Source of the DNA: an uncultured Muribaculaceae bacterium
Lineage (GTDB): Bacteria > Bacteroidota > Bacteroidia > Bacteroidales > Muribaculaceae
Assembly: GCA_910588245.1 (NCBI GenBank)
Contig: CAJUQP010000053.1
Location: 1 to 21,351 of the forward strand
Reading direction: 5' to 3'
DNA: 21,351 nucleotides
Shown: positions 1 to 6,489 of the stretch, piece by piece
Position numbering within the stretch: position 1 is the stretch's first letter
How the letters are laid out: each line of letters begins with the position of its first letter
Notes under the pieces: generated by a model
Told to the model about the DNA's origin: nothing
The model's database searches: none
Seen by the model: the letters and a program-made list of their open reading frames with translations, nothing else
Program-made: the position numbers and the translations under genes

Positions 1-52
1 AGGACGAGAGATTTTCATTCTCTAAAGAGCAGTTCGACTCTGCTATGGGCTA
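1..52 (+). tRNA. tRNA-Glu (TTC), 3' part, cut by window edge
   Basis: The first 48 bases are identical to bases 460-507, which lie inside the complete tRNA-Glu at 440-511. Visible here are the end of the D arm, the anticodon stem AGAGA/TCTCT around the loop TTTTCAT (anticodon TTC), a four-base variable region, the T arm AGCAG-TTCGACT-CTGCT, and the 3' acceptor strand ATGGGCT with discriminator A at 52. The acceptor strand differs from the second copy by one base (G instead of A at 49), so this is a distinct gene. Bases 53-55 read CCA, which may be encoded or may be chance. The 5' acceptor strand and most of the D arm lie outside the window. Confidence 0.9.
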
Positions 53-92
53 CCATTATTAACAACATCAAGACAAAGCATATTTTTTTAAG

Positions 93-347
93 ATGGCAAA
101 CCATAAATCATCATTAAAAAGAATCCGCCAGGCGGAGAAGAGGAGACTCGAGAACCGCTACTGGGCGAAGACGGCCCGCACTGCTGTCCGCCGCGTGCGC
201 AAGATGACCGACAAAGCCGAGGCTACCGAGGCTTACAACAAGGTTAACGCTCTCCTTCAGCGTCTTGGCCGCAAGAACATCATCTCCAAGAACAAAGCCG
301 CCAACCTCTGCAGCGGTCTTTGCGCCCACATCAACAAGCTCGCGTAA
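93..347 (+). CDS. rpsT: 30S ribosomal protein S20
   Basis: This 84-residue, lysine/arginine-rich protein is the small-subunit protein S20, which binds 16S rRNA early in 30S assembly. The N-terminus MANHKSSLKRIRQAEKRR and the central pattern RLENRYWAKTARTAVRRV are the family signature. The C-terminal half, with NIISKNKAANLCSGL, matches the helix-bundle end of S20, and the length is normal for the family. The ATG at 93 is preceded by an A/T-rich stretch and no Shine-Dalgarno sequence, as is usual in Bacteroidetes. No clear promoter lies between it and the upstream tRNA-Glu, so it may be cotranscribed with that tRNA. It is flanked on both sides by tRNA-Glu genes. Confidence 0.97.
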   Translation: MANHKSSLKRIRQAEKRRLENRYWAKTARTAVRRVRKMTDKAEATEAYNKVNALLQRLGRKNIISKNKAANLCSGLCAHINKLA

Positions 348-350
348 ACC

Positions 351-376
351 CTCGCGGCCCCCGCAAGGCCGCTGAG
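351..376 (+). terminator. GC-rich hairpin after rpsT (weak terminator or processing site)
   Basis: GCGGCC (354-359) pairs perfectly with GGCCGC (367-372) across a seven-base loop. CTC (351-353) and GAG (374-376) extend the stem past one bulged T. It starts four bases after the rpsT stop codon. No T-run follows, so it is not a canonical intrinsic terminator. It could instead be a 3'-end stabiliser or processing site ahead of the next tRNA. Confidence 0.4.
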
Positions 377-439
377 TGAAGATATATCCTGCGGCATGTG
401 CGCCACTTGATGGCTGCGCGGCCTGACAAGGATTGCGTC

Positions 440-511
440 GGTCCATTCGTCTATCGGTTAGGACGAGAGATTTTCATTCTCTAAAGAGCAGTTCGACTCT
501 GCTATGGACTA
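440..511 (+). tRNA. tRNA-Glu (TTC), complete
   Basis: A full cloverleaf can be drawn. The acceptor stem is GGTCCAT (440-446) with ATGGACT (504-510), the first pair being G-T. The D arm is GTC/GAC with the loop TATCGGTTAG. The anticodon stem AGAGA/TCTCT encloses TTTTCAT, placing TTC at positions 34-36. A four-base variable region is followed by the T arm AGCAG-TTCGACT-CTGCT. The discriminator is A511 and no CCA is encoded. TTC reads GAA/GAG codons. It lies 92 bases downstream of rpsT and is followed by a strong terminator. Confidence 0.96.
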
Positions 512-536
512 CTTCCCTAAATCCATCCTATCCCCA

Positions 537-577
537 GAGGCCGGTTTCCGTTTCGCGGAGCCGGCCTCACCTTTTTT
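537..577 (+). terminator. Rho-independent terminator after tRNA-Glu
   Basis: GAGGCCGG (537-544) pairs perfectly with CCGGCCTC (561-568). An inner TCCG/CGGA pairing extends the structure, and it is followed by a six-T run (572-577). This is a textbook intrinsic terminator closing the tRNA-Glu/rpsT/tRNA-Glu unit. Confidence 0.9.
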
Positions 578-587
578 ATGGCAAATA

Positions 588-619
588 TTTTCCTGTGTGG
601 GCACTTTTTATTAATTTTG
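588..619 (+). promoter_or_regulatory. Probable Bacteroidetes promoter for the TPR gene
   Basis: TAATTTTG at 612-619 fits the Bacteroidetes -7 consensus TAnnTTTG. The -33 position, 20 bases upstream, reads TTTT (588-591) rather than TTTG, so that half is weak. Initiation near 623 would give a leader of about 70 bases before the ATG at 693. It lies just after the tRNA terminator, where a new transcription unit must begin. Confidence 0.55.
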
Positions 620-692
620 GCGTGATTATCGCCGCGGCTTCCAGCGATTCCGTCTCGTGGCCGCCGGCCGACATGCAGTAACAACGCCTGAA

Positions 693-3600
693 ATGAAAAA
701 AGAAAACCTAAGGCCCCGATTCATGAGGGGCATGATATCCATAACGCTCTCTGCAGGAATGTTGTGCGCCTGGGCCTCGGAGCCCATGCCCGCCTACCGG
801 CTCAGCCCGCTGGCCAAGGGCTATATCGAGCGTGCGAGGACCATGCTCGACCAGGGTAACTACGCCGGTGTGATCGACCAGCTCCGCCATCTCGACACCC
901 AGGGCACCGAGCTCTCGGCTTCCGAGCGCGAGAACTGCGCGTATCTCCTGGCCCTTGCCCTCTACGAGAGGGGCGACGCCGACTGCGTCGACGCCTTGCG
1001 CGATTTTGCGGAGGCATATCCCGCATCGCCCCAGGCCCTCCCCGCACGTCTGGCAGCCGCCGACTATTTCTTCTTCGCCCACCGCTTCCAGAGCGCCCTC
1101 GCCGCATATCAGGAGATCGACTATGCGCGCATTAACCCCGCCGACCGCCCGCTCTACGACTACCGCAAGGGGCTGTCGATGCTGCGATGCGGACTTTACG
1201 ACGAGGCCGCGCCTCTTTTCCGGGAGCTCCGCGACAACCGTAACTACAATCTGCCGGCCGACTACTATCTCGCCTACATAGATTATGTGGGAGGGAATTA
1301 TGAAAGCGCCTACAACGCTTTCGAGGAAGTTGACTCCCGTCTCGACGGTGAAGACGGCGAAGGGATGGAACCTAAATACTATCTCGCCCAGATCGACTAT
1401 GCCCGACAGCGCTATGACAGTGCCGCGCGTCTCGGGCGGGAGTTGCTCTCCACCCGCGACGGGGGAGAACTCACGGCTCCCACAGAGCGCATAGTGGGCC
1501 TGAGCCTTTTCAAACTCGACGACTACGCGCAGGCCCGGAAATTTCTCGAGAGATATCTCCGCTCGGAGAGCGGTGAGCCTGCCTCCGACGCGATATACGC
1601 CCTCGGCGTGATCGACTACCGCGACGGCGACATGGAAAGCGCCCGCTCGCGCTTCTCTTCGCTTACCGACCTCGACAATGACCTCGCGCAGAGCGCGTAT
1701 CTCTATCTCGGACAGATAGCCGTGAAGGAGAACGACAGCAACGCGGCCGCCATATCGTTTGAAAAGGCGTCGAAAATGAATTTCGATCCTGAAGTGACGG
1801 AGACGGCCATGTTCAACTATATCGCGGCGCGCACGCGGGGAGGCAACATACCGTTCAGTTCCTCCATCCCGCTGCTCTCCGGATTCCTGCGTCAGTTCCC
1901 GCGCTCGCGATACGCCCCTCAGGTGGAGGAATATCTCGCCACGGCATACTTCAATGAGAAGGACTACGCCAAGGCTCTGGAGAGTGTGAACCGCATACCT
2001 AATCCGTCGAGACAGGTGGTGGCGGCCAAGCAGAAGATTCTCTACGAACTCGGCATGGAGGCCATGGCCAACAACAGGCCGTCAGACGCGCGCCGCTATC
2101 TCTCTGAGGGGGTTATGCTCCGGAGCGAGCCGAAGCTCACTGCCCAGTCGTATCTCTGGCTCGGAGACGCGGATTATGCCCTCGGTAAATATGCCGAGGC
2201 GGAGAAGGCATACTCGTCATATCTGAAGAGCGACCGCAACGGGGAGAACCGCACGCTGGCGCGCTACAATCTGGCCTATGCCCAGCTGATGCAGGACAAA
2301 TACCGCGCCGCGGCTGCCAGTTTCGCCGAAGCCTTGAAGTCCGATCCCCTTCTGCCGGGGCGGCTTTACGACGACGCGTTGATACGCATGGCCGACGCGC
2401 AGTATTACGCCGGCGACTATCGCATAGCGTTGAAGAATTACACCACGGCAATCGAACATGGCGCCCAGGATGCCGACTATGCCACATTCCGCAGGGCCGT
2501 GATGATGGGACTGGCCGGTGATGTCAGCGGCAAGATCGCCGAGCTCTCGGCCATGCCGTCGCGTTTCCCGGGGTCGAAATGGCTCCCCAACGCGCTCCTC
2601 GAGAAGGGACAGACATATGCCGGAATCGGCGACACCGGTAACGCCGTGAAGTCTTTCGAGCAGCTGCGCTCCACACACAAGCAGAGCGCCCAGGCCCGCA
2701 AGGGTATGCTCAACCTGGCTCTGACCTACATGCAGGCCAAAGACTACGCCAACGCTGAGGAGGCCTACAGGGAGGTGATTGAGAAATGGCCCACCAGCGA
2801 GGAAGCTTCGCTGGCCAACGATGACCTGCGTCGCCTTTATTCCTCCCGCGGCGGACTTAAGGAGTATGCCGAATTCCTGAGGAAAGTGCCCGGGGCGCCA
2901 CAGATAGATGCCTCGGAGATTGAGAAACTCGCTTTCGAAGGGGCGGAGACGGCTTTTGCCGACAACGTCACCGACGTGGCGCTTCTTGAGAAATATGTGG
3001 CAGACTATCCCGACGGACGCTGGCTCGCCCAGGCGCTCTTCGACATAGCCACGGGGCGCGATGAGAAGGGCGACTCCGACGGGGCGCTGGAGGCTCTCGA
3101 CACGCTTCTCAAACGCCGGGAAGACGCCCAGCAGGTGCCCGAGGCCCTCATGCTCAAGGCGCAGATCCTTGAGGAAAAAGGGGCCGGATCGCGCAGCGAG
3201 GCCGTGGAGACATACCGTCTGCTCGACGTGAAAGGTGGCATAGACTATGCCGGCGAGGCTGCCGCGGGAATCATGCGGACCACCGACAACGACCGCGAGC
3301 GTATGAAATACGCGGCCCGCGTGAAGGAATCGGGAGGCCTTTCGGCCGACCAGATAGAGGAGGCCGAGTTCTACGAGGCTTCGTCGATGCTCTCCTCCGG
3401 AGAAGGGAAGGGCGCCGAGGAGACCCTCAGGCGTCTGGCGGCCAATCCTAAGAGCCTTAGCGGAGCCAAGGCTGCGGTCACTCTCGGACAATACATGCTC
3501 GACAACGGACGCACAGATGAGGCGGAGAAGATCCTCACGGCGTTCACTGACGAAGGCTCTCCCCACGAATACTGGCTGGCGCGCGGCTTCATCGCCCTTG

Positions 3601-3746
3601 CCGACGTATACCACAAGAAAGGAAAAGACTATCTCGCCGTGGAGTATCTCAAGAGTCTGCGCGACAACTATCCGGGCAAGGAACTCGACATACACGACAT
3701 GATATCAACCCGCCTCGGAAAATGGGGAAAGGGGAAGAAAAAATAA
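693..3746 (+). CDS. Large secreted/periplasmic TPR-repeat protein
   Basis: This is a protein of about 1017 residues made almost wholly of tetratricopeptide-like helical repeats. Typical units such as ALALYERGDADCVDAL, NLALTYMQAKDYANAEEAY and LGDADYALGKYAEAEKAY recur from about residue 40 to the C-terminus. I chose ATG 693 because it gives a basic N-terminus, then a hydrophobic segment and a likely signal-peptidase site after CAWA (about residue 28). The upstream in-frame ATG at 657 would put a non-signal-like stretch in front. The extreme C-terminus is basic (KWGKGKKK). It probably sits in the periplasm or on the inner face of the outer membrane as a scaffold. The next gene, nine to 27 bases downstream depending on its start, encodes an outer-membrane barrel, so a joint envelope role is inferred. 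The exact function is unknown. Confidence 0.9.
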   Translation: MKKENLRPRFMRGMISITLSAGMLCAWASEPMPAYRLSPLAKGYIERARTMLDQGNYAGVIDQLRHLDTQGTELSASERENCAYLLALALYERGDADCVDALRDFAEAYPASPQALPARLAAADYFFFAHRFQSALAAYQEIDYARINPADRPLYDYRKGLSMLRCGLYDEAAPLFRELRDNRNYNLPADYYLAYIDYVGGNYESAYNAFEEVDSRLDGEDGEGMEPKYYLAQIDYARQRYDSAARLGRELLSTRDGGELTAPTERIVGLSLFKLDDYAQARKFLERYLRSESGEPASDAIYALGVIDYRDGDMESARSRFSSLTDLDNDLAQSAYLYLGQIAVKENDSNAAAISFEKASKMNFDPEVTETAMFNYIAARTRGGNIPFSSSIPLLSGFLRQFPRSRYAPQVEEYLATAYFNEKDYAKALESVNRIPNPSRQVVAAKQKILYELGMEAMANNRPSDARRYLSEGVMLRSEPKLTAQSYLWLGDADYALGKYAEAEKAYSSYLKSDRNGENRTLARYNLAYAQLMQDKYRAAAASFAEALKSDPLLPGRLYDDALIRMADAQYYAGDYRIALKNYTTAIEHGAQDADYATFRRAVMMGLAGDVSGKIAELSAMPSRFPGSKWLPNALLEKGQTYAGIGDTGNAVKSFEQLRSTHKQSAQARKGMLNLALTYMQAKDYANAEEAYREVIEKWPTSEEASLANDDLRRLYSSRGGLKEYAEFLRKVPGAPQIDASEIEKLAFEGAETAFADNVTDVALLEKYVADYPDGRWLAQALFDIATGRDEKGDSDGALEALDTLLKRREDAQQVPEALMLKAQILEEKGAGSRSEAVETYRLLDVKGGIDYAGEAAAGIMRTTDNDRERMKYAARVKESGGLSADQIEEAEFYEASSMLSSGEGKGAEETLRRLAANPKSLSGAKAAVTLGQYMLDNGRTDEAEKILTAFTDEGSPHEYWLARGFIALADVYHKKGKDYLAVEYLKSLRDNYPGKELDIHDMISTRLGKWGKGKKK

Positions 3747-3773
3747 TCTGACGATATGGACAAGATTGAATAT

Positions 3774-5669
3774 ATGAAGAGACCGCGACGCCGTGTGGCG
3801 CGTGCCGCCCTTCTCCCGGTGGCTCTGGCCGGAAGTCTCGCCGCCTCGGCGCAGTTCCACCAGCAGATCGATGTGGAGGGTAAATACGTGCCCGACATCA
3901 TTCGCGTCGACAGGATAAACACATTCCCTAAAGCCCTGCGGCAGACACTTCTGTCACAGCCCCTCGAATACGAGCAGGGGGGAGTGGCGGCTTCCTTCCG
4001 CCCCTCTTTGCTGGCCATGCCGGCCACTGGCTGGCGTGCCTCGCGCACTGTCAACTCCAATCCCGGGTATCTGGAACTCGGGGCCGGATCGTGGCTCAAC
4101 ACCGACCTGAGCGCCGGCTACCGTTTTGTAGACAACGCCTCGACTCTTTTCGGAGCCAGATTGCAGTTCAACTCCACCTCCAGGTGGAAGCCGGAGCTCT
4201 CGGAGTCTACCCGCGACGTGAAACAGGAGCGTTACGACGGCGCCTTGGGTCTGTATGCCTCACATGTGGTGAAGGGATACGGACGTCTTGACGCCGCCCT
4301 CGACTATCATGCCGCTTATTTCAACTATTATGGCATAGAGGGATGGGCGCCCTCCGCGTCAGCGTCTGATGCCGCTGTCAGCGCCCCGACCCAGACCATC
4401 AACGACATGGCTTTTCGCCTCGACTGGCGTTCGCTCGTAACCCCTGCCACATCGCTGGCTTACCACGCCGGGGCTCGCATGCGCCATTTCGCTTACCGTT
4501 CGCTGCCACTTCCCCAGGAGTTGCAGCCCGGGAAACAGAAGGGTGCCCGTGAGACCGACCTCGCGCTGGCCGGAGGCGTGCGCATGCCCTGGGATAACGG
4601 CAGCAGCATAGGTCTCGATGCCGTCTTCGACCTGGTTTTCTTATCCGGAGAGAAGGGGGTGGAGATCAATGATCCCGGCCAAGGAGCCGACGCGTTCCGT
4701 CTTTCATCCACCGACGACTACGGCTTGTTGACCCTTACCCCCTACTACCGGTTCAACCGCGGTCTGCTTGACGTGCGCATCGGAGCTGATCTCGACCTGG
4801 CCTTCAATGCCGGCCCTGATGGCAACCGCTATTCCTTCTTCCATGTCTCGCCCGATGTGAAGGTAGGGCTTCAGACCGGCCAGGTGGGCCTCTGGCTCAA
4901 CGCCACGGGGGGCACCCGGCTCAACACCCTGGCGCATCTCCACGAGCTCGACTACTACGGTATGCCGGCCCTTGTCACCACCCGGCCCACACACACACCG
5001 CTCGATGCCTCCTTAGGCGTGAATTTAGGCCCGTTCTCGGGCTTTTCGCTCGGAATCGAGGGGAAGTTCAGGTCGATGAAAAACGTGCCTCTGGGAGGCT
5101 GGTATCAGACCTGGCTCAATAATGGCGATGTCGCTGTGGCCGGATTGCTCCCCGCAGTGCCGGCAGGATCGGCCGTGCTCTATTCACTCGACTCCGACGG
5201 CCTCGACATGCACGGAGTCTCACTTGCCGGTCATATGGAATATAGCCACGGCGATCTCTTCTCCATCTCGGCGGAGGGGAGCGTGCAGCCCCAGGATGGC
5301 AAGAAAGGCTACTTCAACGGTTACGACCGTCCCAAGATCACGGCGCTCTTCAAGGCTTCCGTGAGTCCGCTGAAGCCTCTGCGCATATCCGCGAGCTATG
5401 ACTTCCGTGGCAAGCGGGCCATATATACCCGCGCCATGAGGCAACCGCAGACCGGAGGCGTCGACATAGACGGCCGGAGCACATCGTCGCTCCATTCGCT
5501 GAGTCTCCCCGACCTGACATTGCTCGGGCTTTCGGCCACCTGGAATTTCACCCCCTCCGTGGCGGTATGGCTCCAGGGAGACAATCTCCTTAACCGTCAC
5601 GACGCGGTGCTCCCTTCGCAACCGATGCAGGGAATAGTGGTCACCGGCGGTTTCAGCTGCACATTCTAA
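3774..5669 (+). CDS. Outer-membrane beta-barrel protein, TPR-gene partner
   Basis: The protein has about 631 residues from ATG 3774. That start gives a clean signal peptide: the basic MKRPRRRVAR, a hydrophobic core, and cleavage after ASA near residue 26. ATG 3756 is an in-frame alternative adding six residues, two of them acidic. The mature protein begins with a short conserved-looking segment (IDVEGKYVPDIIRVDRI). Alternating polar/hydrophobic strands separated by turns then run to the C-terminal residue Phe (GGFSCTF), the usual end of outer-membrane barrels. There is no clear TonB plug or CarboxypepD_reg domain. It follows the TPR gene without a terminator and precedes a strong one, so the two form an operon. 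Substrate and role are not recognisable; a structural or transport role in the outer membrane is inferred. Confidence 0.85.
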   Translation: MKRPRRRVARAALLPVALAGSLAASAQFHQQIDVEGKYVPDIIRVDRINTFPKALRQTLLSQPLEYEQGGVAASFRPSLLAMPATGWRASRTVNSNPGYLELGAGSWLNTDLSAGYRFVDNASTLFGARLQFNSTSRWKPELSESTRDVKQERYDGALGLYASHVVKGYGRLDAALDYHAAYFNYYGIEGWAPSASASDAAVSAPTQTINDMAFRLDWRSLVTPATSLAYHAGARMRHFAYRSLPLPQELQPGKQKGARETDLALAGGVRMPWDNGSSIGLDAVFDLVFLSGEKGVEINDPGQGADAFRLSSTDDYGLLTLTPYYRFNRGLLDVRIGADLDLAFNAGPDGNRYSFFHVSPDVKVGLQTGQVGLWLNATGGTRLNTLAHLHELDYYGMPALVTTRPTHTPLDASLGVNLGPFSGFSLGIEGKFRSMKNVPLGGWYQTWLNNGDVAVAGLLPAVPAGSAVLYSLDSDGLDMHGVSLAGHMEYSHGDLFSISAEGSVQPQDGKKGYFNGYDRPKITALFKASVSPLKPLRISASYDFRGKRAIYTRAMRQPQTGGVDIDGRSTSSLHSLSLPDLTLLGLSATWNFTPSVAVWLQGDNLLNRHDAVLPSQPMQGIVVTGGFSCTF

Positions 5670-5702
5670 GAACTAAAAGCTTCTCTCTGTCGTTGAATAG
5701 TT

Positions 5703-5735
5703 ACGGAGCGCCTCCACGACGCGGCGCTCCGTTTT
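5703..5735 (+). terminator. Rho-independent terminator of the TPR/barrel operon
   Basis: ACGGAGCGCC (5703-5712) pairs perfectly with GGCGCTCCGT (5723-5732) over a ten-base loop and runs into TTTT. It lies 33 bases after the barrel stop codon. Confidence 0.9.
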
Positions 5736-5756
5736 CCGACCTTAAATGAAAGACAT

Positions 5757-6290
5757 ATGAGTCAGCATGTTTTGACACTTACATATCTCAACGAGGATGA
5801 CCGGGCCTATGGACTGGCCGGCATGGTCATCTCGCTCGCGAGCCTCAACGCCATCGACCGTGTGGCCGAGGTCAGCATTGATGCCGACGGCCCGATGGTG
5901 GAGTTCTCCCACGAATACTATTTCCCGGGGTCGCCCGTGGTGTCGCCGAAGGCTACATGGGACAACCTGGTGCAGAATTTCCATATCACCACCTCAATGG
6001 TGGTCTCCAACATCCTGGCGCGTTCCATAGTCAGGATGAAGGAGGAGGCTCCCAAGGAGATCATGGATGAGATCTACTCCGAGGTGGAGCGTGAGGGACG
6101 TGACACCTGTTCGCTTGAGGAGGATGAGATCGAGAATCTCTACAACAACGCCCTGATGCGTGCCAGACGCATATTCCGCAATCCGCGTCTGCATCCGGCC
6201 ATCGACGAGTTCGCGCGAGTGATATCCCGTCGTCGCTCCCTCTCCGGCATGGAGATCCTCGACGAGCTCCATCTTCTTCAGCTCATCTGA
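5757..6290 (+). CDS. Hypothetical protein, 177 aa, probably cytoplasmic
   Basis: I do not recognise the family. The 177-residue protein has no signal peptide or membrane helix. The N-terminal third (VLTLTYLNEDDRAYGLAGMV) looks like an alpha/beta fold. The middle contains YYFPGSP and a probable helix, and the acidic C-terminal half (EIYSEVEREGRDTCSLEEDE) looks helical and ends with SGMEILDELHLLQLI. Codon use and GC resemble the neighbouring genes, and the antisense frame is much shorter than the gene, which supports real coding. It starts 21 bases after the preceding terminator with no TAnnTTTG box nearby, so its promoter is unclear. It is convergent with the receptor gene on the other strand. 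Confidence 0.8.
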   Translation: MSQHVLTLTYLNEDDRAYGLAGMVISLASLNAIDRVAEVSIDADGPMVEFSHEYYFPGSPVVSPKATWDNLVQNFHITTSMVVSNILARSIVRMKEEAPKEIMDEIYSEVEREGRDTCSLEEDEIENLYNNALMRARRIFRNPRLHPAIDEFARVISRRRSLSGMEILDELHLLQLI

Positions 6291-6352
6291 CGGCCTCAGA
6301 TGTTTTTACATATTCAGATTTGTTTATGTAGCATTAACTTTACTTCTTTATA

Positions 6353-6397
6353 AAGAGAGGATGTGCTTAACCCAATAGTATAAGTACATCCTCTCTT
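6353..6397. terminator. 17-bp hairpin between convergent genes (bidirectional terminator?)
   Basis: AAGAGAGGATGT (6353-6364) pairs perfectly with ACATCCTCTCTT (6386-6397). A G-T pair and CTTA/TAAG extend the stem to 17 pairs around an 11-base loop. It lies midway between the plus-strand 177-aa gene and the minus-strand barrel gene, the position of a shared terminator. Neither side has a long T-run, so the role is inferred. A smaller hairpin, TGTCCT/AGGACA (6442-6459), lies closer to the minus-strand stop codon. Confidence 0.6.
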
Positions 6398-6489
6398 AAC
6401 TTTCTGTATTATAGATTAAAATCTAAAAAGTTTAACCAGCTTGTCCTAAGAAAAGGACACTATCTCATTATTGCGCGCCGGACGGTCGA

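Noticed and set aside
1..52. tRNA fragment as the attachment site of an integrated element
   Set aside because: No integrase, excisionase or phage gene is in view, and rpsT is a core gene; two functional tRNA genes are the simpler reading.
657..692. Earlier ATG for the TPR gene
   Set aside because: It would add MAAGRHAVTTPE before the basic start of the signal peptide; ATG 693 gives the normal layout.
2217..3695. A 492-codon open frame on the minus strand
   Set aside because: It lies wholly antisense to the TPR gene. GC-rich coding sequence leaves the opposite frame open, and the translation shows no domain, signal or repeat logic.
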